A DNA stretch of 41,000 nt from Owenia fusiformis (GCA_903813345.2 CAIIXF020000013.1:508234-549233); one strand, 5' to 3'; shown: positions 1 through 11,770, counted from the first letter of the stretch. Program-made: numbers and translations. Notes: generated by a model not told the origin, from the letters alone.

Positions 1-1170
1 TTTGGACACAAAATCTAGGTCAAATTCATAGTTATTCCTTATTTTTACGATCCTGACACTACACTTAAATAATTTACTTCAAGATTTTGTATACAGGTAC
101 CAAAGAGTGTGCTTATAGTGTTAGCCTTTTGCCGTCCAAAAGTATTTTGACCCACTTTTGAGATATGGTGTCCGATATGTAGGTCAAAATAAAAAGTTCT
201 CAAAATTTAACGTTTCAGTTATGAATTGAGGGTAGAATTTTCTCAGGAATCTGATTCTGCAAACCGATTTTCAATCCGAATTTTGGTTCGGAAGTTATGT
301 GGTTTTGAAAGCGCAAAAATCGCTAAATTTGGTGCCCCATGTTATTTCAATGAGAAAAAAGATTTTTTGAAGGGTAAAATACCAGATATAGACTCAGGGG
401 CGGATCTGGGAACCAACAAGGGGGGTCAAATTTCAGGTCAGAGAGCGGAAAAAATTTGGGCCCCTAAAACCCAAAAATTTGAAATTTTGAGGCCCATTTT
501 CTCCAAAATTTTACCTGAAATTAAAAAAATAAGGCCTTGAAAGGCCCAGTTATGACAAAAAAACACTTTTTGGGGCTTTAAGGCCTTTTTTGGGTCAACA
601 TTTTTTTGGGCCCAATTTTTTTTCTGAGCCTACCCAAGGGGTGCCCCAAGCCCCCCCCCCCCCCCCCCCCCCCCAGATCCACCAGTGAGACTGAGTACTG
701 CTTAACATTGTGAAAGAAAAATGTAGAATTTTCTCAGGAATCCGAATATGCAAACCAAATTTCTATTAGACCACCGGTTTGGAAGTTATGGCGTTTTGAA
801 ATCTCAAAAATCGCTAAATTTGGTGCCCCATGTTAAGTCAATGGGGCTGGGAAAAATATGAATTGTAAAAACACGTGATTCAGACTAGATGCAGCAAACA
901 TAATGAAAGCCTTCAACAAAAGTGGACCTCAAAAATCTACTCTGCTTCAAATGTTGGACACTGAAAGGCCTAGGTGAAAATCTAGGTCAAATTCATAGTT
1001 ATTCCTTATTTTTACAATTCTGACACTACACTTTAATGATATTCTTCGAAATTCAGTATACAGATAGCAAAGAGTATGCTTATAGTGTTAGCCTTTTGCC
1101 GTCAGAAAGTATTTTGATCCACTATTGAGATATGGTGTCCGAAATGTAGGTCAAAATAAAAACATCTCCA
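1..1170. repeat. Direct repeats of a structured AT-rich repeat
   Basis: Bases ~11-200 recur at ~977-1160 (both begin AAATCTAGGTCAAATTCATAG), and ~225-345 recurs at ~722-840 (both contain AGAATTTTCTCAGGAATC and AAATTTGGTGCCCCATGTTA). A third partial copy of the second block is at 2285-2325. Together they form a tandem or composite repeat later interrupted by elements at 395-687 and 1175-2268. The small open frame at 226-540 is not supported as a gene. Confidence 0.8.
395..687. mobile_element. hAT-like MITE with poly-C tract
   Basis: The ends CAGGGGCGGATCTGG and CCAGATCCACCAGTG are imperfect inverted repeats of the CAGGGGCGGAT type common in animal hAT elements. AGACT occurs at both flanks, a possible remnant of the 8-bp target duplication. 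The interior is rich in AAGGCCC and ends in a run of about 24 C residues (~651-674). Non-coding. Confidence 0.6.
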
Positions 1171-1387
1171 AAGGAGTGGTATCTATATGGAGAACTGAAT
1201 TCAACGATGTTTTTCTCTTAAACCAATCATTGAAAACATTCTGTAAAAAACACGGTATTTTATGTAATGTTGACTGATTGACAACATTTTAATGCGAAAA
1301 TTATTTAAAAATATTTTATATAACTGTTTTTGTTAATATTTTTTTGTTTTTTTTAGTGCAAATGTTTTTCTCCTTTCTACCAATTCT

Positions 1388-1705
1388 TGAGAATGAAATA
1401 AAATGTCTTTCCGAACCTTGTTGGAACAAAATAGCATATACAACATGTTATAGACCTCTTAATATTATAGTTATACAAAGGAACTTTTGGTTGATTTGAA
1501 AAAAGTATTCAAAAAATTAAAACAAAATCCCCCCAAAATAGATAAAAATCAAGAAAAAACTTTTATTTCATTAACAAGATACTTTTTAAAATCAACCAAA
1601 ATTTCCTTTGTACAATTATTACAATATTGATAGACCCAAACATGTTGTGTTTATGATGTTTTGTTCCAATGAGGTTCGGAAAGATGTTTCATTTCACTCT
1701 GGAAA
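1388..1705. repeat. Foldback (arms ~150 bp)
   Basis: Left arm (GAATGAAATAAAATGTCTTT, then CCGAACC) pairs imperfectly with the right arm (GGTTCGGAAAGATG, then TTTCATTTC). The similarity runs inward through the TTGGAACAAAAT/ATTTTGTTCCAA and CAACATGTT blocks to a centre near 1545. It may be part of the larger element. Confidence 0.7.
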
Positions 1706-1856
1706 CATGATACCAAGAACAAAACAAGTGTTTGATGTGTTTTCTAAAATAATATAGATGAAAGTGTATATTTATTTTTCAAATTATATTGTTACCATTC
1801 AAAAGATGACCATTAAATTGACGATGTGTGAAATGTTTAGATTTTTTATGAGTAGT

Positions 1857-2218
1857 TTAAGGATGTTCCCTGGACGAAGTTGAAAACGATGAACACCAAC
1901 CCCTAATTTTTCTTTTAAAAATGTGAAGTACATAGCATAACTAAGTGTTTCTGTGAGTTTAAGAAAAAGTTAAATATTCAAAAGTGTGTTTTGGGGTGAA
2001 AACCTGATTTTTAACATGGGTTTCAATGAGAAAGTGCCACGCCCACTTTTGTCAAATATTGACACTTTAGAGGCCTCTTGCTCAGAAAAAAGCACACTAA
2101 CATATGGTTTTTAAAGTTTTAATATTCTTTGTTGCCCGTGAGAATCCCAGAAAACCATTTTTGAGAAAAAGTTAAATACTATTGAATATTTTCCTATCTG
2201 ACCAGGGAACATCCTTAA
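1857..2218. mobile_element. TTAA-flanked MITE (piggyBac-like target)
   Basis: The ends TTAAGGATGTTCCCTGG and CCAGGGAACATCCTTAA are perfect inverted copies and include TTAA at both borders, the target duplication of piggyBac-type elements. 362 bp, non-coding. Confidence 0.75.
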
Positions 2219-2319
2219 GAGAAACGTGTGTTCAAAAAGTTCTCCATATTGATACCACTCCTTTAACGTATGATATACGAATTAGGGGTAGAATTTCCTC
2301 AGGAATCCGAATCTGAAAT

Positions 2320-2755
2320 TGACATTGTCTTAACGAACCGTTTCGGTAACAAAATGTCGAAACCTCAAAGGTACAATTTTTCCTTATTCCATGCGTTGTG
2401 GGCGGAATTCTCATGACATTTTTTATCACAAACATATGTCAGTATCATTTATTTAAGAAAATGTACATGTTAGCGAACAAATAGTTCAGAAGACCACAGA
2501 ATCGTCGAATTAATACCTCGCATAAGTTACGTAAATGGAATGGGTTAGAAATACAGATCTTAGCCGTTTTTCGGAGTTCTGTTTACGTAACTTTAGTGAG
2601 GTATTAAATCGATAATTCTGTGATACTGACATACATTTGTTTCAAAAATGACATTGGAATTTTTCCTACAACGCATGGAGTAAGGAAAAAAGAAAAATCG
2701 ACCTTCCAGGTTCCATTTTGTTACTGAAACAGTTCATTTCGGTAACCAGCGTAAT
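2320..2755. repeat. Foldback element
   Basis: Arms of about 130 bp. The left contains TTCGGTAACAAAATG and TTATTCCATGCGTTGT; the right contains ACAACGCATGGAGTAAGG and CATTTTGTTACTGAAAC in inverse order. The pairing continues inward through ATGTCAGTATCA/TGATACTGACAT and CACAGAAT/ATTCTGTG to a centre near 2560. An unpaired ~45-bp insert on the left arm (about 2447-2495) breaks the symmetry. Confidence 0.75.
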
Positions 2756-2760
2756 CAACA

Positions 2761-3020
2761 GATCGAGCGGATCACCAGTGTAAGAGCTCTAAAAATGAGT
2801 TTGTTGTCCGAGTGTTATCCACAAAAACCAACTACTGCATAATATTCCTCCATATATGCTCTACATTGGGTTATGTTACATTTTTCCGGTAACAGGGGCT
2901 TCCACTTAGAAAAAAGAGGATTGAAGTAATGGTGTATTAACTTAACATGGGACTATGCACTATTGACTTTAGATGGAGGTATCATCATATTCCTAACCCA
3001 TCATAGATATTTATTTGGTT
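2761..3020. other. No feature recognised
   Basis: AT-rich DNA without a convincing reading frame, inverted repeat or tandem repeat. Confidence 0.5.
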
Positions 3021-3029
3021 AACATTTTT

Positions 3030-3490
3030 GTCAACCTATAGCTATTATACATGTCACATTATCCATTTTCAAGCATTATACAGTGTTTTTTATTACTTAA
3101 AATGTATTTCATGTGTTTTCATATGTTGCCCCGTGTGGTTCATCACTCACTGTGTAAAATAATAAGGATCGGTATTTGACTTACGGACAACTCATCCCCT
3201 AGACAACCATGCAAACTGGATATGAGCAATTGATCTCAATAAAGCAGATCAATATACATTTTGTATTTGATTGATATGCATTTTTGACTTATTATTTACT
3301 TTGTGTTTTTCAATGTTGCAGTTGTTTTTTATCACTGTACGTGTTGTAACTTAATATACTCAATATTCTTTTCAGACACGTTTGCAAACTGTTTGTGAAT
3401 AATTGATCTCAATGAACACAAAAATCAATATTCAATAGTAATTTTTGACTTGTTACTGAGAGTGTATTTGTTGTGTTTTTATGTAGATTG
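3030..3490. repeat. Degenerate ~177-bp tandem repeat
   Basis: TTGATCTCAAT recurs at about 3229 and 3401, followed each time by a TTTTTGACTTxTTA block and a TGTxxTTGTGTTTTT block. A more diverged first unit precedes them. One unit holds GACAACTCATCCCCTAGAC (~3187), the same motif that forms the minisatellite at 13510. Confidence 0.6.
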
Positions 3491-4257
3491 GCAATAAAAT
3501 GTGAAAAGTGAATTTTCCTCCAAAAGGTCATTTTATACATGTTAATAGAATGACCTATATTTTGAAATATAACGGTTAGATTAGGGGAACCAAGGGTCTT
3601 GAAGTAAGACTACAGATTGTATAACATTTTAGAGTTTTGGAATTTCACCTGCACGTAAGGTTTATCGAAGCAACCGATTGGAATGGTGAATCGAAGAGTT
3701 TAATTGAAACTCCAGATTGTAGTCTCGAATTGACCTATTTTTTTGATTGTTTGGTTTGGCTAGTTGGTTGTTTCAGCAAATGTCAAATTCCAAAAACTAT
3801 AAATTGTCCAGTTTGATCCTTAAAAGATGAAATTAGGTCATCTGGAAATTCCATTTAATTTTGGTTTAAGATTTTGAAACCTGAGAATTTTTTAATGAGG
3901 GGGAATAAAAGCTACTGCTCATATGGTGTTATTTAGAATAGAATGGTCGTCTTTTAAACAAGACAAACTCATACATTAAAGTTATCTTGCTGCAGTGTAA
4001 CCACTCCTTGGTGACACAAAAATCTTTTTTTGCAGAAATCGTCTGCCCCCCTCCTCCGTTCATTTTGTAGGATCACCGGGCGTGACGGAGAATATCAAAT
4101 GTCACCAGAAAGAACAGAACAAATATTTAACACATAAAAACTGTATTGAGGTATCACAATCGGTACTTATCGCTACAATCATTATTCCTTACAGCAATAG
4201 CAGCTTTACATTACAGTCCTGCTTAATACCTAAAGGAAAGGGGTAAACTTCCATCAA
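3491..4257. other. No feature recognised
   Basis: AT-rich and non-coding. Scattered weak inverted similarity, no clear element boundary. Confidence 0.5.
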
Positions 4258-5243
4258 AGCGTACCCATGTCTGTCAATTAAAAATAAAATAAAATTGGGG
4301 TATTTTTTTAAAAAAAATTGGGAGAATTTTAGATTTTTTAAAGAAACGTCGCGGTGAGAATAGAGACATTTTGAAAATCGGGATTTTAAAAAAAAATTGA
4401 TAGAATCGGGATTTCAAAAAGATATTGGGAGAAAAACCGGGGAAACAAAAATTATATCAACAATTCCAAAAAATCGGGAGAAAATTGGGATTACTAATAT
4501 ATAAATTGGGAGAAAATTGAGATTTCTTAAAAATTAAGAAAACTCGGGTCTACGAAAATAATCAGGGGAAATCAGGATTGATAAGAAAATCAGGAGAAAA
4601 TCGGGATTGCTAAGACTTAACGGGAGAAAATCAGGGTTTACAAAAAAATAATTGGGAGAAAATTAGAATGGCAAGAATTAATTGGGAGAAAAATCAGGGT
4701 TTACAAAAAATAATTTGATCAATCCATTTTTGAAATGCGTTCGGCCAATGACAAATCATTATTGCAAAATGATCTATTTGCAGCTTCTTTTCTTACTTAG
4801 AAATAATTTCAATTAGAAATATCATGTTGAGAAATGTAATATTCATGATCATTTCCTATTCTGTATATACATCTAGTTATGTAACTTTTAAAATCTAAAA
4901 TGATTTATGTACTGATCTTAAAAGTGAAAATAAAGAAACATAAACCTCACAACAAACGAGTATAAATAGAAATATCAGGAGTTTCCAAGAAAAGTCAGGG
5001 TGTCTCATGAACAAAGTGGGAGTTTTGAACGAAAAATTGGGAAAGTACGGAAGAGTTTAAAGAAAAATCAGAATTTTTATCTTAAAATCCATCGTCGCTT
5101 TCCACTAGGTCTAGAGACAACAACTGACATTTTGTGAATGAAGATGCTTAAAATACTGATTTTGAGAAAATAAAGTTCGGGACGAGCACTCAAAAATCGG
5201 AATTTCTCCCAATTTAAATGGGGATTTGACAGGTAACGTACCT
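4258..5243. mobile_element. TIR element with internal ~38-bp repeats
   Basis: The left end GCGTACCCATGTCTGTCAAT resembles, inverted, the right end TTTGACAGGTAACGTACC. The left two thirds of the interior (about 4300-4730), and its right end more weakly, are degenerate repeats of TTGGGAGAAAATTGGGATT-type units spaced 35-45 bp apart. Non-coding. Ends are imperfect, so boundaries are approximate. Confidence 0.55.
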
Positions 5244-5458
5244 AGGCTTATTGAAGTATGAAACATATTTTTAGAATTCTGGTTAAAACATCAGAACTTA
5301 GTCATATAAAGTTTTTATACATTTTTGCAGCACATATACCACATAATATGGATAAATACAAAACAGTTGAGGCTAAAATTTTCTTATGTACCCCCTTCTT
5401 TTGATTAAAAACAGCTACATTCAGACATTTCAATCAACGCATTGGAAGGGAAGCAATA

Positions 5459-5925
5459 GTAACGGAGTTTCTCGCGAAAAGACCTAGAGTTTTTTAATAA
5501 ACGCTCATGGGCCTTTATTAAGAGGAAAAAACATATTTCCAAGGAGGGTGGGCGTTTATTTAGAGGGAAATAGCTATCCAAAGCCAATGGGCGTTTATTT
5601 CAAGGGATATTATCGAATGTTAAGTTGACACATGGCCTTTATACTCACGCACTAGTATCATGAACGCAGGCAAGAACATTGACCAATATGTGACCTCTTG
5701 TCATATTTTTATTAATCATTTGTACTTGAAACAGTTATCACTTATTACCTTACATATTTATTGTTTGCAATTTCAGTCCTTTTCTCGAATGTTTCGCCCA
5801 CTGGGCGTTTATTTAAAAGATTTTTTAATAAACGCCCATGGGCCTTTATAAAGAGGGAAAACATATTTTCATACACCCCTCTTTCAAATAAACGCCCATT
5901 GGCCTATTCGCGAGAAACTCCGGTA
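5459..5925. mobile_element. TIR element with repeated GGGCGTTTATT motifs
   Basis: GTAACGGAGTTTCTCGCGAA and TTCGCGAGAAACTCCGGTAC are inverted ends about 20 bp long with TA at each border. Inside, AAACGCCCATGGGCCTTTAT-like motifs occur repeatedly on both strands, so the element is also a loose foldback. The short open frames here span repeats and are not supported as genes. Confidence 0.75.
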
Positions 5926-6270
5926 CACAGCAATTCATTATGCTTGACACATCTTCGATTATGATTTGATTTTGTTCCGTGATATTGTTTTTGCTGTGTG
6001 TCTGTCTATGTTTCCTTACACAAATAAAATAGTAATGTTAATGATAACATAAGCACTTCAACACTGTCATTAGATTAGTAAATAACACTATTGATTTAAG
6101 ATAGGTACATATGATGATACTACTTTACTAATACAATAATAATAATATAATAACATCCATGATTATAATTATAGATAATTGATAAAATGTATAATACTTC
6201 CACATTATTTTTTATGCATATTATAGTAGAATACATAGACAAATATGAAAATACACGAACATCCATTGAG
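5926..6270. other. No feature recognised
   Basis: AT-rich simple sequence (ATAATAATATAATAA-like stretch near 6135). No coding potential. Confidence 0.5.
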
Positions 6271-6449
6271 TACAAGGGTATATCAAAAAATTCCTTACCA
6301 TTGGCTCTGGATGTTTTAATAAGAGGAGTTGGATGCTAAAATTTTAACACTAACTAGCTACCCCGTCTCTGGTTAAAGTTTGATCATCCAACTCTTGTTA
6401 TTATAAAATCTAGAGACAATGGTAGGAAACTTTTTGACCGACCCTTGTA
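6271..6449. mobile_element. Hairpin MITE, mariner-like, TA-flanked
   Basis: TACAAGGGTATATCAAAAAA at the left pairs with the right end TTTTTGACCGACCCTTGTA. The arms continue through TACCATTG/CAATGGTA and GAGTTGGATG/CATCCAACTC. 179 bp, almost entirely palindromic. Confidence 0.8.
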
Positions 6450-7367
6450 TCAGCAATTATTACTCATGAAAATTAGTAAAAGAAAATCCGGACATGTTGA
6501 TCAACCTTGATATTATTGAATACGAATCTATTAGACTTTGATATATTTACAGAAATTCCAAACACACATCTTGGAAGTCCCAATTATACATACTATAAAT
6601 AGAGGACGCATTTTAGTTAAAATGAGCTGTTTGCCAAAACCATACACAAATATATTGATGGACACAATTTCACAAATGTAGAAAATACCAACAACAGTGT
6701 AGAAAATCTACAGTTGCTTCAAGGTCATTGTACATCATACAACCTATAATTTACAGCCCTTAGAGTAACAATAGAAACTATGGTCACCTCAAGGTATACA
6801 GTCATGGCAGACATATTTCTCTGTAAGTAAAGAAATGCCAATTTAGAAAATCTAATGTCACCTGAAGACTGCTGTATGACATACAATGACAAAAAAAGAA
6901 ATTCTAGAATCTAGTCGCTAATAGAGTCCTCTCCTCAATCTCTATCAGTGTGAAGTTACAGTGTGTAAATTTACAAGGTAGCTTCTGTGAAAACCATAGC
7001 ACATCTACTATTGACGCAGTCTAAGGCAAATCTATGGCGGACACAGTTTCCCAAAATAGAGAAATACAAACTACCGTGAAAATCTTCTCGAGGTCACTGT
7101 ACAGCCTCAATGGTAATCATATAATTTATATGGCCACAACAAGGAATATGGCAAGTCTATTACAAACATAGTTCTCTGTAGGTAGAGATTTGCCAATAAC
7201 TACCATAGAAATCCAAAGTTGCCATACAACATATCCCAATTGAGAAATACCTATGCTTTGACAAACATAGAAAATCTAAAGTCACCTCAAGGCTGGTGAA
7301 TGACACACAGTCACCTTTACAATAACAATAGAAATTCTAAATTCACCACAGGATCTAGTCTCTAATT

Positions 7368-7800
7368 ACCCAAATGCGAGTAGGCAGTTACCAGTTTCAC
7401 CACCAGGTGGCTAATTCGGGCCAATTAACATGGCAGGTATATAAGAAAGTTCCCTTAAACTTGAATATTATCAATTTAAGTGACTCAATTTTCATATAAC
7501 CCTTATGTGTCTGATACTTATACTTATGGAAATATGTCCAGTAAAGCAAAATATTATCTGTCCACTCAAAGAAAAGATATTTCATTTTTTGTGATTTTAT
7601 AGCATGGGGTCTATGGGGAATCTCCCCGAGCTAGAAGTCACATTTTCAAAGAAAATTAATTTTTCAAAGTTGATAAACACTTTTTAAAACCACATTTCTA
7701 GATGTAATTTTACATGTAGATTTCAAATATGATATTACTTTGACTGAATTTTTAATTTTTAATGACGTAAATCAAGATTATTTCTACTCGCATCTGGGTT
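7368..7800. mobile_element. MITE family A, copy 1, ATT target duplication
   Basis: The ends ACCCAAATGCGAGTAG and CTACTCGCATCTGGGT are inverted. ATT flanks both sides (7365-7367, 7801-7803). Uninterrupted satellite units read CTCTAATTGAGTCC at the same point, which confirms the insertion and the 3-bp duplication. 433 bp, closely related to 12464-12900. Non-coding. Confidence 0.85.
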
Positions 7801-8276
7801 ATTGAGTCCTCTCCTTAATCACTATCAGTGTAAAGTTAGTGTATAAATTTACAAGGTAGCCTCTATGGAAACCATAGTAAATCTACAGTCGCAACAGAGT
7901 TTATGGCAGACAGTTTCCCAAAAATAGAGAAATACCAACAACCATAGGAAATCTACAGTCTTCTCATGGTACAACATGTGTCTCATGTACAACATGCAGT
8001 CATGAAACATTATATGACCACCTTAAGGAATATGGAAATTCTATAGATGACGTAGTTCCCTGGAGTAGAGAAATACCAACAATTACCAGTCTTTAAGGTT
8101 GTTGTACAATTTATCCCAATTGAGAAATTTCTATGTTACGACAAATGTAGAAAACCTACAAAACCCAAGGTTGCTGTATGACATCCAGTCATCTCTACAA
8201 TTGCAATACACCCTATACAGACTGTGCTATACTAAATAAAACAAACAGTGTGGATATCTTGTGTGCAAGGTGCGGA

Positions 8277-8884
8277 TATACAGGGTGGGCCCAAAAAATG
8301 CCACTTTCTTTTCAAGACACTACAACTTTTTTATTTTCCAACCTACATACCCCAAATTTTGCAGTTATATATAGTGCCAAGGGTTCTTAGTAATAATATA
8401 ATGTAACAAGTTCTTCAACTTGGATTAAATTTAATCTAAAGGGGAGTTCAAATGGTTCGCCACCCTAATTGTAATATATTTTAGTTTTATTCTCTTTGCT
8501 TATATAGCAGTATCAATGAAATTTTAGCTAAGTTTTTTTCAACCTGTGTTAATTGCCAGCTTTAGTTGAGCAATTTTCTAGATTGGGTGCCTTCATACAT
8601 ATTCTTGAGACCTTCCCAAACCCTATACTCACTGGGGTTTGCATCAGGGCTATTAGTTTGGCGATCATCAGGCCATATTACTTCAGGAACATTTTGCAAA
8701 TTATGCTTATTTCTCATGGCACACCACATGTTTAAGTGAGACGCTGGTGACATATTTTATTCAAGTAAAAGTGTATAATTCATGATCCATGGCTAGATAA
8801 CAACCTCAAGTTTCATTTGGTATGCAAATTATGATTTTATATCAAAAATTAAAAAAAAGTTATAGCATTTTGCCACCCTGTATA
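8277..8884. mobile_element. Mariner-like element, TA-flanked, nested
   Basis: The termini TATACAGGGTGG and CCACCCTGTATA are inverted, with a similar subterminal CAAAA(AA)TGC block, and TA lies at each border. It carries a transposase remnant on the minus strand. Confidence 0.8.
8562..8753 (-). pseudogene. Tc1/mariner-type transposase remnant (C-terminal)
   Basis: The 63-codon minus-strand frame includes VIWPDDRQTNSPDANPSEYR then VWEGLK. This is the S-P-D-x-N-P-x-E-Y-x-x-W signature around the third catalytic acidic residue of IS630/Tc1/mariner transposases. Only this C-terminal part survives, far short of the usual ~340 residues. Its position inside a TA-flanked TIR element agrees. Non-functional. 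Confidence 0.65.
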
Positions 8885-9518
8885 ATTGAGTACACAACAT
8901 GCCTTAGTTTGTGAAATATCACTTGATATCAACACTGCTTGCTTTCATATAGCACAGTCTGCATAGAGTGCAAAACTAATTTTACTGTCAACCCAAGAAT
9001 CAAACTCTAATTGAGTCCTTCTCCCCACCTCTGTCAGTGAAAGTTTACACACTGTAGCTTCTACAAGGTAGCCTGTACAGCAACCAAAGAAAACCTACAG
9101 TTGCCACAGAGTTGGGAATTCTATGACGGACACATTTTCCCAAAATAGAGAAATACTAATGACCCTATTTATTATTGTCTCAGGGTCACTATACAGCATA
9201 CTGTATAGCCATTAGGGTAACCATAAAAATTATAAAGTCACTACAAGGAATACAGCAAATCAATGGTAGATATAGTTTTCTGAAGAAGGAAAATGCCAAC
9301 CATCATAAATATGTAGCTGTATAACATATCCCTATTGAGAAATACCTATGCTATGACATATATAGAAAATTTACAATCACCTCCAATTTGCTGTATGCCC
9401 TATGGTCAACTCTACAATGACACTAAAATACTACAATCACTTTAAGATCTAGTCTCTAAGTGAGTTCTCACCTCAATCATTATCAGTGTAAATTTACAAT
9501 ATGTAAATGTACAATAGG

Positions 9519-10233
9519 TTAAAAAATGACAGAAGGTATCGCAACAGATTTCAGACAGTCACATGTTGGATTGTGGTAATTTTCTGAAAATTCAAAAAGG
9601 TTCATATGTTAGGTCAATGCATTATCTAAAAGAAAAGTACTCATAAACATGATAAAATAATTTGGACTTCAAGACAGGGAAGGTGCAAACACCCCACCAA
9701 CATTTTTTTTCAAAAATGTTTTCCTGATTTTCAGCCCCTTCCACTCTTTTTTTATAATGTTTTACGCATTAATATGTTGCATTTGTAGACACAGTTAATA
9801 TCCTTAAAGGAAAATAGAATTCAACTGGGATAAAGTGGAAAACAGTTTTTACCATGTTATTTTTCCATAGGGAAAACTCATGCGATCCATTGTATTCAGC
9901 CTAGTTTTGGTCACCGAAAAGTGATACCCTGCTTGAATCCTATTTTTCTTTTAAGAGTTTATTTGTGTCTCCAAATACAACATATTGATGCATAAAACAT
10001 TTAAAAACTTTAGTCGAAGGTTTGAAAATCAGGACAACATGTCAGAAAAAATGTTGGTCGGGTGTTTGCACCTCCCCTGTCTCAAAGTCGAAATTATTTT
10101 ATCATCTCAATAAGTGCTTGTCCTGGAGTTAATGGATTGGCCTAACATATGCACTTGATCAAATCCTTAGAAAATACCTAAAATCCAACATGTGACTGTC
10201 TGAAATCTGTTGCGATACCTTCAGTCATTCTTT
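9519..10233. mobile_element. Near-complete palindrome (foldback element), ~350-bp arms
   Basis: Left start GAAGGTATCGCAACAGATTT and right end AAATCTGTTGCGATACCTTC are identical when inverted. The match continues as TTCAGACAGTCACATGTTGG, then AGGTGCAAACACCC and CCAACATTTTTT, to a short centre near 9880. It splits a satellite unit between AATAGGTT and TTACTACAGC. No transposase frame. Confidence 0.85.
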
Positions 10234-10270
10234 ACTACAGCAACCATAGCAACAGCAAAAAATATACAGT

Positions 10271-10757
10271 CAATTAAATAAAAATTCCAGTACTTTCACC
10301 CTCATTAATATAAAATCATTCATTGATATTTTTAACATATGTTAACCTTGTTGATGTTAAACTAACATAAATGTTCATTGTCAGTATTCAAAGTTGATGG
10401 TGGATGTAGATATCATTCTCCATAGTTTCTAAGTCAGTACATATACTGAGGCCATACACTTGGTAGTGAGGATCATACACCACTATGATAAAAAATAACT
10501 AATGTTTTTTTGTGAATGTCGGGTATTTCTTGACACCTCTTTGGGATTTCTTCCTAACATCATCTGTACCATTCTGAAATTAAATTAGAAATGTATAGAT
10601 TACATTAAAACACATCTATTTTTTATCAAATATTTCAAAAGTTAAGAAACTTCAAAAATCAAGGAATGAGTCAGGATATTGCCTTAAAAATTATCGAAAA
10701 TTGAAGTATGAAAAACCAACTCAGTCACACATCTTCTTACTATAAAGCGCGGTGGTC
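10271..10757. other. No feature recognised
   Basis: AT-rich non-coding DNA between the satellite array and the microsatellite. Confidence 0.5.
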
Positions 10758-10758
10758 C

Positions 10759-10829
<71 letters not shown>
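10758..10829. repeat. (GTCT)n microsatellite
   Basis: About 17 uninterrupted CTGT/GTCT tetranucleotides. Open frames across it are repeat artefacts. Confidence 0.97.
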
Positions 10830-10849
10830 CGGACATCTCCTCCTAGATG

Positions 10850-11770
10850 GTTTGACCTTGGGCCCTTATACTCGGTCAAAATACTAAGTGGTTTAGTGAG
10901 CATTCTACGAAGGTCAGAGGTCAAGATCATTCCAAGGTCAAAGGTCAATATCTAAGTATTTGGATTTTTAAGATCTTGGTTTGTGCTGTGACCCTTGACT
11001 ACCCATGATGAAGTGATCTGAGGTCAAGGTCAACATTATGGGTTCAGGTCATTCCAAGGTCAAAGATCAATATCTTAGAATTTGGCGTTTTAATTCATTT
11101 TGGAGCTGTTGTGATGCTTGGCAACCCATAATTAGGTGAGCTGAGGTCAGGGTCATTCCTAGTTTAAAGGTCAACATTTAGGTTTATAGTGATTTAAGGT
11201 CATTGAAACTGCTGTAACCCTTGGTGATTAATCATTGGGTGATCTGAGGTAAAGATCAACCTTATGGGTCAAGGTAATTCTAAGCTCAAGGGTCAATATC
11301 TTGGTATTTGACATCCTAGGTCAAATGTCAATATCTAGGCATTTGATGATTTAAGGCCAGCTTCTGCAACCCTTGGCGACCAATAATTAGTTGACTTAAG
11401 GTCAAGGTCAATGTTTTGGGTCAAGGTTATCTTAAGGTTAAAGGTCAATATCTAAGTATTTGGCATCTTAAGCACCTTGGAGGCTGCTGTGACACTTGGC
11501 GACCCTTGATTAGGTGACCTGAGGTCATTGTTCATGGGTCAAGGTCAATATCTAAGTATTTGGCGTTTTAAGGCACTTAAGATACTGTGACTTGGTGACT
11601 CATGATTAAGCTACACGAGGTCAAAGTCAGAGTTTATGGGCCAAGGTCATCTCAAAGTCAAGGTGAATATCTAGGTATTTGACGTTTTTAGGTCTTTTGG
11701 ACAAGATCACCTCAATTCAAGAATCAGGCAAGGTCAAATGATCAATTTACAGGTATTTAGCATTTTATGG
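10850..11770. repeat. Degenerate AGGTCAA minisatellite region
   Basis: Dense, irregular repeats of AAGGTCAATATCTAAGTATT then TGGCGTTTTAAG, interspersed with GAGGTCAAGGTCA and a CTGCTGTGACxCTTGGxGACC block. The larger unit is about 110-130 bp and heavily diverged. It directly follows the microsatellite. Confidence 0.85.

Larger units (their letters stand above)
1175..2268. mobile_element. TIR element with ~27-bp ends, containing two nested elements
   Basis: AAAGGAGTGGTATCTATATG at the left matches, inverted, CATATTGATACCACTCCTTT at the right. Flanking DNA on both sides belongs to the surrounding repeat, which confirms insertion. Inside lie a foldback (1388-1705) and a TTAA-flanked MITE (1857-2218). 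No transposase frame. Target duplication unclear. Confidence 0.65.
8211..8971. mobile_element. TIR element in satellite, containing a nested mariner-like element
   Basis: The inverted ends CAGACTGTGCTATA (left) and TATAGCACAGTCTG (right) extend about 60 bp inward (AACAGTGTGGATATC versus GATATCAACACTG). Removing it restores the ~447-bp satellite spacing. Superfamily unassigned. Confidence 0.75.
6610..10270. repeat. ~447-bp satellite array interrupted by insertions
   Basis: GAGTCCTCTCC-like unit starts are at 6924, 7804, 9013 and 9462. After subtracting the insertions at 7368-7800 and 8211-8971, the spacings are about 444, 448 and 449 bp. Units share ATCAGTGTAAAGTTA, AAATTTACAAGGTAGC and GTTTCCCAAAATAGAG, and show a weaker internal half-unit repeat. 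No open frame is conserved between units. Confidence 0.85.

Noticed and set aside
226-540. 104-codon plus-strand frame
   Set aside because: It crosses the border of a repeat and a hAT-like MITE and has no recognisable domain.
10721-10955. Frames with QTDRQTDR and VCLSVCLS repeats
   Set aside because: Translation of the GTCT microsatellite.
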